From assembly GCA_947462335.1 (NCBI GenBank), contig OX381710.1, forward strand, positions 67,141,303-67,205,302: a DNA stretch of 64,000 nucleotides, in the 5' to 3' direction. The notes under the pieces were generated by a model. It saw nothing but the letters and a program-made list of their open reading frames with translations. It was not told the DNA's origin and searched no databases. This DNA is from Harmothoe impar. Taxonomy: Eukaryota > Annelida > Polychaeta > Phyllodocida > Polynoidae. This document shows positions 53,951-64,000 of this stretch, piece after piece. Both the position numbers and the translations under genes were made by a program. The stretch's first letter is position 1; the number at the start of each line of letters is the position of its first letter.

Positions 53951-54150
53951 TTAACCCTTTAAGGGCCACATAGTACTTTAATGGGTTATATTCTTGTCAT
54001 AATGATGCATGAATGCAGCCTGGCAAGTCGACCTGCCAGGGCTGTATTGATGCATCATATCAAAAAGGTTTACATGATGCATGAATGTTGAATTTATGCA
54101 TCATGGCAAAAGGGGCATAATCTAAAGCACTATGCGGCCCTTATTTGCTT
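53951..54150. repeat. Palindromic TTAACCC-family repeat
   Basis: Starts TTAACCCTTTAAGGGCCACATAG, ends near GCACTATGCGGCCC (inverted), with ATGATGCATGAATGCAGCC opposed by its complement around GGCAAGTCGACCTGCC. Confidence 0.7.
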
Positions 54151-54646
54151 AAAGGTCTCTTTTTCTTGGTACATTGTTGGATGTAGTGAATGAGGATATA
54201 TTTCCCTCAGAGACATTTTTCATGTGATTTTTAACATGTGATGTTTGATAAGAGAAACTTATGATAATGTGATATGAGGGTGTCAATTGTGCATGTCAGA
54301 CCATGTCTGCAGCGATAAAATGATTTAACTTTAATATTGATCAGACCTAGGCATAATGGTACTTAAAATAACTAACATTACTATTATGTTATTTTAATTC
54401 AAACTAGCATGTTTTTTTTAATGCAAATTGATTGAGAACTGAACTGAAAAATGGACTAATTCCACTCTAATTCTCAATCTTACATATAACTTCTAGATGT
54501 ATAGAAAACATATCTGACAGGCAAGATTGACAATCTCTGAAGGGGTAAGGCACCCAATGTTGAGTTGACTGAGAGAGAGGGAGTTAGTTGGTAAGGTAGT
54601 AATGCATGGCACTAACAAACGTACATGATGTAATTGCTATAGGTTG

Positions 54647-54742
54647 TTAACCCTTCAAGGTCAACATAATGCTTTAAAGCACCGGCAAGTAACTAACATG
54701 GACACGAAGCTTTAAGACATGATGCAGTTCTTTAAGGGTTAA
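54647..54742. repeat. Short copy of the TTAACCC-family repeat
   Basis: 96 bp with inverted ends TTAACCCTTCAAGG and CTTTAAGGGTTAA; the interior is largely deleted, leaving a solo-like internal deletion derivative. Confidence 0.75.
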
Positions 54743-55397
54743 TGTATAAGAGATGTGTGCCATAGGGAAAGGACTTCCTTTTAGGAAATGGTAGTCAGCT
54801 ACACATAACAGTATTTGAGAGATTAAGAGGGACGCGGGTATATTCAGTGGAAGGACGATAAAGGTACATTCTGTACTGCTGTTCAAAATGGGGAATTACA
54901 AAGACTAATTCTTTATTCCAGATAGATAGCAGCAGTGTTCAGACCTAGTCTCTTAAGGCAACAAATAATGCTCATGATGGCAGGACTTGATGATTACGAA
55001 ATCACTGCCATTATCTTAATAATGTCAACTATAGGTGAAGAGAGTAATATCAAAATATCTCATCATAATATTACTACGCCTTTCTGTTTTATACTGAAAC
55101 ATGGGTCTGCATACGGCAGTCGGGACTTTCTTATTGTATGATGTATAAAGCTAATGTGGGCTATGTGCATGTTGTTTTCATCATATTACGATTTATCTTC
55201 ATCATATGCCACATCAGAAATATCTCACTACTGTACCTCCGCTGGTATAAATGTATATGTACGTCCAGAGAAACCCAGGTGGGACGTCTTCGTTACCCTT
55301 TGTATAAAAATCATAATATGAAAATGACGCGAAAAATAGATTTGTTAAAATCAGGCTTTGGTCATTGGTTGTAGGTAGGTGGTAGATAATGTGTTGC

Positions 55398-55648
55398 GTT
55401 AAACCTTTGAGGATGACATAGTGAATTAGTGCATCATGCCTTGGTCGTCATGGTGCTTGAATGCAGCCCTGGCGAGTAACTCGCCAGGGCGGCATTCAAG
55501 CATCATGCCGACCCTACGGGATCGAGACACTCCCAAAGGGTGCACCAATGCACATTGCAACCCCGGCGAGTAACTCGCCGGTGCTCCATTGGTGCATTAT
55601 GACAACAAATGTCATCTATTAGTGACATGCGTCCTTAAAGGGTTAAAC
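55398..55648. mobile_element. Best-preserved copy of the TTAACCC-family palindromic MITE
   Basis: 251 bp with ends GTTAAACCTTTGAGG and CCTTAAAGGGTTAAAC. It holds two internal hairpins, each centred on GGCGAGTAACTCGCC, with GCATGATG/CATCATGC-type arms. No ORF. The TTAA at each end is compatible with a TTAA-targeting transposase, but the termini themselves contain TTAA, so the duplication cannot be resolved here. Confidence 0.8.
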
Positions 55649-57376
55649 GACTGGTTCAACCTTAGTGGCATTGTGTGACCTTGGTTCTCATCTCTAGGTA
55701 AGGACATATCATAACGAACAAGGTGCATACACTGTATGTACATGGATGTGGTCAGTAATGCTCTGTTTATACAGCTCATTCATATTCCCATGTTCTGTGA
55801 AAGCCTCCCCAACATATTTTTAATGGGCGTAGAATTGTTTGCTACAATTTTGCCCATGGTCGGCCGAGGGAATATCTGTCGCGTGGGTCACAGTTAGGAT
55901 AAAATGTGTTAAATAAATAGTTGGTTAGTTCATTTTTTAAATATAGTGGAAACATTCAAATAAGTCTCAAATAAGGAGATTAACAATTAAAATGCCAGTT
56001 ACGGTAATCCTGTTGGATAAGGGAATGGTTCTTAAGAACAAGACGGTTGGTTGAATTTCTTCGAGGAATTTGTAATCAGTCCCCCCATGAGAGGGTTCAA
56101 ATTTAACACGATCAACTCCTTTCAGCTACAGAATAAACAAGCAGACGTTTTTACTAAAACGGGTGAATTACCCCCCCCCCCCATCCTCAAGAGCAGTAGA
56201 AATCTTTTTGATACCTTCCCCCTTCAAGGGATCCAGTTTTCTTGCCCCCCCCCCCCCCTCGCGCAAAATCCTTCAACCTCCCTACACGTCGAAAAAAGAA
56301 TTAAAATGTTGAATTGTGTGTAAACTTTAAAATTACATACTGAATATCATTCTAAAGATTTAAGGTTTCCCCAGATAAAATGAAGTATCAATCAAGGAGA
56401 CCACCTAATCCTCAGTGATATTAAATCTGCATAATATGAATATTTTTAACAAGTCTATTGTGAGTGGTTGGAGATACTAAATACATTCAAACAGCCTGGT
56501 TTAACCTGTGGGTTGTGTCGAAATGGATTAGTCTACAATTTACTGGAGCCCAATACTTAAGATTCAGATAGAGAACTAAACTCTTTAATGATGGAAAACT
56601 GCAGGACGTCGTCAGCCTATCTGGGTACAAACCGTGTCGTCAAATTACATGCTATTCTGCCGTAATGTTTTTGTTGAATAAAGTTTATACGTCCTTGTTT
56701 AAGCTCCAGTGTTGATATTGTTTTTTAATGAACTGTACTGAGCATATGAATGCCAAATATTTATCTTTAAGGATGGTGTATCAGCTATAATTCGAGGAAT
56801 TTTCACTCATGCCCATATTACTATTGTATAAAGTCTCCTATCAATACTCCCTAACTTTTGAAAAGTTTGAAAGTCTCTAAATCTATAAAATGAGCACAGA
56901 CAGTGCAATCAGTTTTACTGTAGGTCAACACTAAAACTCCCTATGTGTTTATACTGCATGGCTCAGTGCTTTCCCTATTAGCTTAGTTCCCTGTATGCTC
57001 ACATAGGGGGGGGGGGCACTGAGTCAGTGAGGTGAATAAGCAACATTGCTTTCTATCTCAAATCATGCATTTATAGACAAATATATTTAACATTGAGCAC
57101 TGCATATCAGCTAAAATAATAACAAAACCCTTGACATTAAAATCATATCCATTTTGAAGGAAAGGTTTGGGAAGTCTATTAGCTGATATACCATCTTTAA
57201 TATCAACCTGTTATTCTAAACTAAAGCTTAATCAAATAATGGTTGGAGCTCAGGCAATCATTTTCTCACGATGTAAAAGATGTATTTCCGAGATAGAAAC
57301 TATAATGCACAGCCTCCATAGATCACACGTAACCTTACTAACGTTAACCTTACTAGGATGGAAGATAAGTTGCAGG
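55649..57376. other. Intergenic, no gene seen
   Basis: AT-rich, with long C runs near 56171-56180 and 56246-56260 and a G run near 57006. The ORF at 56051-56323 is interrupted by these homopolymers and is not credible. Confidence 0.5.
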
Positions 57377-57692
57377 TTTATCATATGCGCACGTGGGGAC
57401 GAACCTGCGGAGTCACTAGACGCCACCCATTCTGTGGGTAATCTTGAATCGCCACTTCTGGCGTAATCTTAAATCGCCACATCTGGCGTAATCTTAATTA
57501 TGGATGGTGTCTTATGTTGATATGGGGGACTCTGCCCCCCAACCCCCCTTCTTCTTTTCTTTTTTTCAAATGGTGAGTACTATCAAGACTTTAAGACTAA
57601 GAATAAGACTTTAAGATTACGCCAGAAGTGGCAATTTATGATTACGCACAGAATTGGTGGCGTCTAGTGACTCCGCAGGTTCGTCCCTTGTT
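57377..57692. mobile_element. Fold-back element with GGGACGAACCTGCGGAGTCACT termini
   Basis: The left GGGACGAACCTGCGGAGTCA...GACGCCACCC is inverted at the right (GGTGGCGTCTAGTGACTCCG). ATCGCCACTTCTGGCGTAAT is repeated twice on the left and occurs inverted near 57615. Spans a T- and C-rich centre. Confidence 0.8.
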
Positions 57693-58957
57693 GCATCATA
57701 TGCCTGCGTGTTCATCTTAGCTACTACTAGCTGAGCCACCTTAGCATGCTTTATCAAGGTATCATGAATCTAATCTATTAATCAATCTTTTAGTTAGTTA
57801 CTCTATATGATATTTTCCCAAGATAATAAATCAAATTTGGCTCATAAAACTACACTAAAAGTAGTAAGACAAAACCAGTAAGTTTGTTTTTTAAACTAAT
57901 GTATTCCATTTTCCATTATGATTTGGACATTGCAATCAGTATTTCACACAGTTTTATCACAGTGATAATTATTGATACACAGCTTCTGGCAACAATAGCT
58001 GGCTAAGGCGTACACAATCCCCAGAAGACAACTGCTTATCCATACATATCCAATATAATGATACCTTGACATGAGATCTCGCGATATCTGCTGGTTGTTG
58101 CTAGTACCAGCCTATTAACAAACTAAGATGTCCGTCCCAATAGGCATGCCTCTTCCGGCCTATAAATTAAATATTCATTCTGAGACCGGTGTTTAAAGCA
58201 TAGAGCTATTGACATGGCCACATCTCAAGTGACAGAGTGCGATCAGAAGGCCTCTCCGCAATGTCAAAATCTCTAGCAGTGGTGTAACTCTGAGATCATA
58301 TGCTTAGACTAGACTCACAACTATTTGCATAGATTGAAAGACAGTTCCTAAATAGATATGGCCACATTAGTACAGAGAAGGGTGGTGCCATCTGTCGTCT
58401 CAGAACAGAATAACAAGCATCTACTTTTCTCATGGTAACCAGATTCCAAACACCAGACATCACATCATCCTAAGAGAATTGTAGACCTGCAGCACTAAGG
58501 TCTGTTCTCCTGCCATACCTGTAAGGAAGAAAATATGCATGATCATTTCATAATTGTATAATCAAATCCATTACATCATTCTAAATAATTATCATTCAAT
58601 TCAAATTATAAAGTATATATTATGACTGTTTAATGCCATGTACATCTGACAAGAGCTGATTCAATCTAATGTACTAATGATAGATCTGGCGAGGCCTGCA
58701 GGGTGATGTAAGAATATAGTTGGTTAAATCTAATACATTCACATGTCTTTTGCATTTGACATGTTGATAGCATGATACTGTTATAATTGACATGTCTAAA
58801 AGAATAAAACAGATGTTTTTATAAAGAATATCCCTGAATTGTGTCCCTAAAGTATTTAAGATTATAAAGACCAGTGTCAGCATTTTATAAGTAAAGTAAA
58901 TAAACAGTGATTTTAGCTATGTTTCTATGTTATCAGCTTCATATCATTTGTATCACT
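57693..58957. other. Intergenic, 3' flank of the deacetylase gene
   Basis: No exon or element recognised. It should contain the deacetylase 3'UTR and poly(A) signal on the minus strand; I do not assign a specific site. Confidence 0.5.
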
Positions 58958-59121
58958 TCATATCTTGATGAGCAGTACCTTAGAGGCTGCTCTATGGACT
59001 ATGGTATGTCGGATAGAGAGTTCGTTGATGTCTCTGCTGTATCCTCCTCCGATGACCGACATGACAGGGACACCTCTACGCACACACGTCTCAAACACAT
59101 AGTGGTCTCTTCTGTATAGAC
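58958..59121 (-). CDS. Deacetylase exon 6 (C-terminus)
   Basis: LYRRDHYVFETCVRRGVPVM, then SVIGGGYSRD with the catalytic Tyr, and RHTIVHRAASKVLLIKI before TGA (58958-58960). A potential donor AAG|GTACTG near the end means a further exon cannot be excluded. Confidence 0.85.
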
Positions 59122-62036
59122 CTGAATAAAATCAAGGATTAGGAATTTTCCAATATCAATACTGTAAACATTTGCATTGTTAGTACCAAGAGAAGACACA
59201 AACACATGATAATTATGCTACTGTCAGTATTAATATGCTGCGATGTTGTGAGACACACTTATGGTAGAAATTCCAAGAACGATGACTAATAAAAAATGAT
59301 GAATCACAAAGCAGAAGTAGCCATTTCGAAATCCAATGTGAAGAACTATATTCTAAGGTATACAACCTTGATCAGTAAGGTCCAATCTTCCGAGGTCATC
59401 GTCCACATGAGGGTCTACACCAGCGTCATATAACACAAGGTCAGGCCGGAACGAGTCGAGCAGCGCAGGAAGTCGCTCTGTGAGCTGCTCCATGTACTCA
59501 GAGTCACCCAGGTGATCTGCGAGACCCAGGTCCAGGTCACTCTGCGCCTTGTGGAAGGGGAAGTTGGCCTGGGAGTGTACGGAGAAGGTGAAGACTGACT
59601 CCTCAGTCTGTAGGATCACTGCACTGCCATCACCCTGAAGGGCACAAGGGAGGGAATAAATAGACAGAGGCCCATGACAAATGGGTACTTTTGGGTCGTT
59701 CCCCCCAAGATACGGCTGGTGCCAATATTACCCTGCCTTTATTCCATGTTTTTGTAATTCAAAATAATTATGTTAAATTGCATTCAAATGGCCAAAGAAA
59801 TTTTAACAAATGATGTCATACTTGGATATCCCTTTACCTGATGCACATCCAGGTCCACAATAAGCACACGTTCTGCTAGTCCTTGTTGGATAGCGTAGCG
59901 GGCAGCGATAGCCAGGTCATTGAGGAGGCAGAACCCTGAGCCGTAGTCTGGGTGTGCGTGGTGCGTACCTCCACCCGTGCTACACGCAAGGCCTCGCTCC
60001 AGTGCAATCTGCATGCCCAACACTGTACCACCTGTGTGTTGGTATTCAAGCTATTATTACTTATTAACCCATTTACAAGGGAAGCATTGTGCTTTATAAA
60101 ACTTTTGTCATCATGATGCAAGAATGCAGGCTTGGCCATGCAGTAACTCACCAGCACCACAATGATGTATCATGATGACAAAATTTAATGAACATCAAGC
60201 TTTTAGGCAGTATGTGGCCCTATGATAACTAATTAAATGCTGGCTGGTGTTTAAGTCATATTATACCTCTGTACACCTCTACCTGTACTACTGCAATAGT
60301 ACAGGCCATTGTTATGTAATTAAATATCTATGCTATATTATGTCTGTCATATTCTACAGTAGGCCTAGACAACTGAAATAGTTTGAATTATGAATGACAG
60401 ATGCTATAAGTATTTTACAAGTATAAGTAAGAGAAACAATAATTTTAAATCATAGTTACCAGCTTCGAGTCTACATCTCCTAAGGAGACCTTCGTTCCAT
60501 ACAAAGCCAGTTCTCCGCTGTTCTTTGTCTGTAGTCAAACCGCGATAAAACCGATGAACATAGTCCTCTGTATGAGCAAGCCTGGCCACATCTTCACTTA
60601 AAGGCTCAGGTAAAACTACCTTAAATATGGAAACATATCGACTTGTATATGCAGATCAGGGAATAACCTGGCAAACAATCAGTTTTCTGACAATAAATTT
60701 ACATGTGCAAGAGCCAAAAGTGAATGGCAGTCTGTTGTTTCATTATGTCCTCAATTGCTGATGTATTTTTGTGATCATTGTATGTAGTAGTTATAGGACG
60801 TGTACCAATCCGTATGCGAAATACAGTGAAGGAGCCTTATAGGCCTGTAACTACTTTATGCCACTAGCTGTATACAGTATACAAGAGGTGTGAAATGCTT
60901 TGTTCTCCGTGCCCGCTGTGGTATAGGTATCCATACAGCAACTGTTAAGAAAGCCTGTTGTACTATACAATATACATGTCCTTTGATAGTCTAGTTATAG
61001 AATACAATAAATGAATAAGAATGCAAGTTTAAGCATTATAAATATCTGTACATCATAATGTAATCAGACATGCTGTTTAAGTTCTCTCATAGATAATTGT
61101 ACCTGCTTCATAGATATGACATTGTCTTTCCTGAGAAACTTCATTACTCCATGGAACTTCCTCATAGCAAAGCGGTGTCTGGGAGGAAGATCAGATACGT
61201 AACCATGGTGATGGACGATAGGTAAGCCGATACTCTTCAACTGCCTAACCTGTGACATACATACAGAATAGTGCTGTCAAACAAAAGTCAACTGGCTGGC
61301 AAAAACTGCCATAAATGATTAGGACCCAACTGTAGCCTTTGTCAGCTGTGTCTCCCACGTGGCTCTGGTAAAATAGAGAGTCAAACAGCTAATGACTGCT
61401 TATATCAAGGATCAACTTGAGTTGACTCTCTTCTATCAGTGTCAATAGCAGAGTCAATAGCTGTTTGACACTCCATTATTGCCAGAGCCACGTGGAAGAC
61501 ACAGTTGACACCTTTAATTTTCTGTATGCACTCATGCTGTAAAGAATGACCATTTCATTCCTGCTTTCTATGGATACTGATGGATAGAAAGAAATGGAAT
61601 TGGAACATTGATGCAACGCATCCCAATATGGTCTCTACAGTGAAATGAGTTGCATATGAATCATTCTTGATAATAACGTTAAATTTTCTATGTTTATAAG
61701 AAATATTGTACACATTTAAGTCCAGTAACAGTATCGAGGTTATCCATTAATGGCCGATAAAAAGCAGGGAATACCCAATGTTCTGCAGAAAACTATAACA
61801 TAATAAAGAAATTGTGGTGAAAAGGGAGGAACTCCTGAAGAGTAGTAAAAGTGCACAATTACCTTATCTGTATAGTGGGTGTCCTGGGGTAGTTGAGGTA
61901 TGTTGAGTCTGTATGTGTCCACACCGGTGCTGTATGTCCTGTGTGCTGTACCCCCACACATGGCACACGCACGGGCCTTTACCGCGGACAGCCACCGGCT
62001 ATAGGAGCCAACCCGGGCCAATGCCTTAAGATGCAT
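58958..62036 (-). CDS. Histone-deacetylase-superfamily enzyme (class IV/bacterial-like), 6 exons
   Basis: Exons 62036-61863, 61249-61103, 60619-60460, 60031-59838, 59634-59367 and 59121-58958 join in phase into 368 codons. Zn-dependent acyl-lysine or acyl-amine hydrolase fold. Seen motifs: HGYVSDLPPRHRFAM near the start, active-site HH in GGGTHHAHPDYGSGFC, zinc ligands in VDLDVHQGDG (Asp, His), third-ligand Asp in YDAGVDPHVDDDLG, and the catalytic Tyr in VIGGGYSRD. It resembles cyanobacterial and plant HDA2-like proteins more than nuclear class I/II HDACs, and more remotely HDAC11. Residues 1-39 have no acidic residue and many Arg/Lys/Ala/Ser, ending RTYST: a probable mitochondrial presequence. 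The true substrate is unknown. Confidence 0.93.
59367..59634 (-). CDS. Deacetylase exon 5
   Basis: 268 bp, phase 0 to 1. Starts GDGSAVIL (the loop after the zinc ligands) and includes the third-ligand region LVLYDAGVDPHVDDDLG. Acceptor CCCTTCAG, donor CAAG|GTTGTA. Confidence 0.95.
59838..60031 (-). CDS. Deacetylase exon 4 (active site)
   Basis: 194 bp, phase 1 to 0. Encodes GGTVLGMQIALERGLACSTG, then the catalytic His pair in GGGTHHAHPDYGSGF, and ends VLIVDLDVHQ at CAG|GTAAAG, with two zinc ligands (Asp and His). Confidence 0.95.
60064..60226. repeat. TTAACCC-family repeat in deacetylase intron 3
   Basis: Begins TTAACCCATTTACAAGG; GTCATCATGATGCA and TGTATCATGATGAC are inverted around GCAGTAACTCACC. 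Degenerate copy of the family at 55398. Confidence 0.65.
60460..60619 (-). CDS. Deacetylase exon 3
   Basis: 160 bp, phase 0 to 1; acceptor TATTTAAG, donor GCTG|GTAACT. LAHTEDYVHRFYRG and RRTGFVWNEGLLRR are conserved helices preceding the active site. Confidence 0.92.
61103..61249 (-). CDS. Deacetylase exon 2
   Basis: 49 codons, phase 0 to 0; acceptor TGTCACAG, donor CAG|GTACAA. Encodes LPIVHHHGYVSDLPPRHRFA, the conserved substrate-entry motif of bacterial-type deacetylases. Confidence 0.92.
61335..61531. mobile_element. MITE with GTGTCAACTGTGTCTTCCACGTGGCTCTGG termini, copy 2
   Basis: Inverted ends around AGCTGTGTCTCCCACGTGGC and GCCACGTGGAAGACACAGTTG, related to 22841-23040, including AGAGAGTCAAAC and CAACTTGAGTTGAC inside. 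Lies in deacetylase intron 1. Confidence 0.8.
61863..62036 (-). CDS. Deacetylase exon 1
   Basis: 58 codons from ATG 62034-62036 to AAG|GTAATT, phase 0. Contains the basic presequence-like N-terminus and then DTYRLNIPQLPQDTHYTDK. No upstream in-frame evidence fixes the start further. Confidence 0.85.
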
Positions 62037-64000
62037 GGTAATGTAGGGCTATAAGCCTAGTCAGAGTAGCGCCTCTACTGCTTAAAGTAAAAGACATCTA
62101 TTCATATTATGATCTATGTCGTAGCTGTCAATTCTGAGGGCAAGATTTGGTTCGGGAAAGAGATAAACCCTGGGAAGGCAATTAGGCATAAAGCAAATGA
62201 CAAAATATCCCGACATTATAGATGTTGTAGATTTGTTAGAAATCACGATTTTCAAGTGTTTTTGTTCAAATCTGATTCACAAAATGTTGGCATGGGTTAG
62301 ATGAACGGCCTAGTACAGAAGATTATTATATTATGTTTCTAATTATGGTAGTCAATTTGGAATCGACTGTACAAATATACAGTCGAGGATAGACCCTGCT
62401 CTAAACCACTGGGGGTTGAGCTATGTGTCAGGCCTAGTCTGAAAAGAAGGTTTGTTTATAAACCACTGGTTTACTAACATATAATCAACAAACAGGTACA
62501 TTATCTGCGTGAATATGGAAAGCAAAGTGTCTAGAGATAAGCATGGAACCAAAGCCTTCTTTGGCCCCATAAACCTTTTACTTTGTCTATAATGTGGTCT
62601 TGTAGTTCACCTACAGTCAAAACATGGGGATATTTCACCAGCCAAGTAGGCCCCTATGGCAATATGCATACTTGGCTGCCTCGCTAGCTATAATTATGGC
62701 AGATATAGGCCTAGGTCTATACACTGGTTTCATCAAGCGTTTCCACCAGAGGGCAGGGTGGGCATCCTTGCTGCTGCAAGGGCAACCCTGTGAGCCAGCC
62801 AAAAGACCCCATAGGTTTACTATGGGGGAAAAGACACCTCTCATGCTCATGCCCTTTATGGATGGAAAGAATTGGCCCATCCCTTAGAAATCGCAGGGGT
62901 GTATAGAGAAATGGTGTATGTACCCACCATAGAAATATCAAGTTTCATTAGAATATGATTTAGACCAACACAAATATGAGTGTCTTGTGGAGACTAGTTG
63001 AAAACAGAGGGGGTGGTGGAGGAGGTGCAGCAGCCTCATTAAAATATGACTAGAGCACATTATCCAGGGCTGGTAATGCTCATCACAGGGATGCTGGACC
63101 CTACCAAATACCACAGATGACCATCAGCGTGATTAAAAAGCACTTAAAGCCCTCTATCAGGGGGTGCTAACTGCTATTAAAGACATTATGATTATCTTAA
63201 CACTGTGTATATGATAACAGAGACAACGTTAGATGGTTGATTGGGGGTTGAGCAGGGTCCCCACCCCTATTCTGGTGGCCTTACACATGCCCTCCCTGGG
63301 ACAGAATCTTAGCCTCTCCTATGGTAACGCCACCTATTGGAAATGACTGATGAAATGAGTGTATAACATGTCTTCATACTGGCATACTAGATGACGATAA
63401 CAGCATGTGGAATAACCCACATTAACCCTACCTTACCCCCCCCCCCCACCCCTTTCTAATCCAATTGACTATATGCCTAAAGATTGCACTTTTAGGCCTA
63501 CAGGCACGTCCTATTCCTATCATATTCCTATAGCACCCATGGTGCACAACTGTGCCAAATGCGAATTGTCAGTGATCCCAAATAGGCCTACTGATCACGG
63601 GGCACTGTAGCTCATGGTGGCTGCAGACAACCAAAACATAAAAGTACCCCAACGACTGAAGCTGAAGAGTAAACACGCATACCAGTCCTCTACCTGAGCC
63701 CTGCCTTGTCACGCTACTGGGCTGTGTCTCTGGTAGTTCTGCTCACTCAGATTTAACCTACCGTGGCCAATATACCGCCAATATGCCAGCTATCAAACCT
63801 CGAACTAAGGCAGGTTTCGTAAGGGATGGGAGATGTTGATGTTTGTAACTGAGGGGTGTGGACGCCAGGTGGTACAGTCATAAGTCAGAAGGGCCGTCCA
63901 ATGACACCAGCCGGCGCCACTGTCGTATCCACAGGCTGAACAGCCAGGATAACGCAGTGGTAGGCCTATAGCATGATAGAAATACAAATAGATATGAATT
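62037..64000. other. Upstream of the deacetylase gene; nothing recognised
   Basis: No protein-like ORF, promoter motif or element that I can support. The opposing ORFs at 62624-62887 (+) and 62635-62880 (-) share the same stretch and resemble nothing known. A C-run lies near 63436-63450. Confidence 0.4.

Noticed and set aside
56051..56323. 90-codon ORF with proline runs
   Set aside because: Created by poly-C tracts; not conserved-looking.
62624..62887. Overlapping ORFs on both strands upstream of the deacetylase
   Set aside because: Both strands open over the same 260 bp, no homology or splice sites that I can defend.

Overview
The window is animal nuclear DNA. Two spliced genes with GT-AG introns run on opposite strands, and dispersed mobile elements, fold-back repeats and TA microsatellites fill most of the rest. 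Both genes have close relatives in marine invertebrates. I cannot fix the phylum from sequence alone; a marine invertebrate (mollusc or invertebrate deuterostome) is my best guess. The host DNA looks AT-rich, while the LTR retrotransposon at 2090-11354 is strikingly GC- and CpG-rich.

Layout. 1-2089: non-coding, with a 23-bp tandem satellite and two dispersed repeats. 2090-11354: a complete Ty3/Gypsy-type LTR retrotransposon on the minus strand with two 276-bp LTRs that look identical, primer-binding site, gag, a -1 frameshift heptamer, pol (protease, reverse transcriptase, RNase H, integrase), a third ORF of 975 codons of unknown function, and a polypurine tract. 11439-12235: two terminal-inverted-repeat elements. 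12236-21138: repeat-rich, no recognisable gene. 21139-50107: a TRPC-family cation channel gene (TRPC4/5 and TRP-gamma type) on the plus strand. Eleven coding exon positions are readable, and exon joining reconstructs one frame of 1051 codons. Its third intron carries a Ngaro-type tyrosine-recombinase retrotransposon (29491-35535, minus strand) with split direct repeats, itself interrupted by a 651-bp terminal-inverted-repeat element. 50108-58957: 3' flank and repeat-rich intergenic DNA. 58958-62036: a six-exon histone-deacetylase-superfamily gene on the minus strand with all active-site motifs and an N-terminus that looks like a mitochondrial presequence. 62037-64000: nothing recognised.

Most notable observations: the unknown ORF3 of the Gypsy element, with its own TATA motif sharing 11 bp with the LTR TATA box; a slippery heptamer exactly in the gag frame; a single in-frame UAG between gag and RT in the Ngaro element; two 42-bp homologous exons in the channel gene, probably spliced in a mutually exclusive way; a splice acceptor plus exon start that is tandemly repeated inside the upstream intron; a changed pore-helix LFW motif in the channel; and a probable mitochondrial deacetylase-family enzyme.
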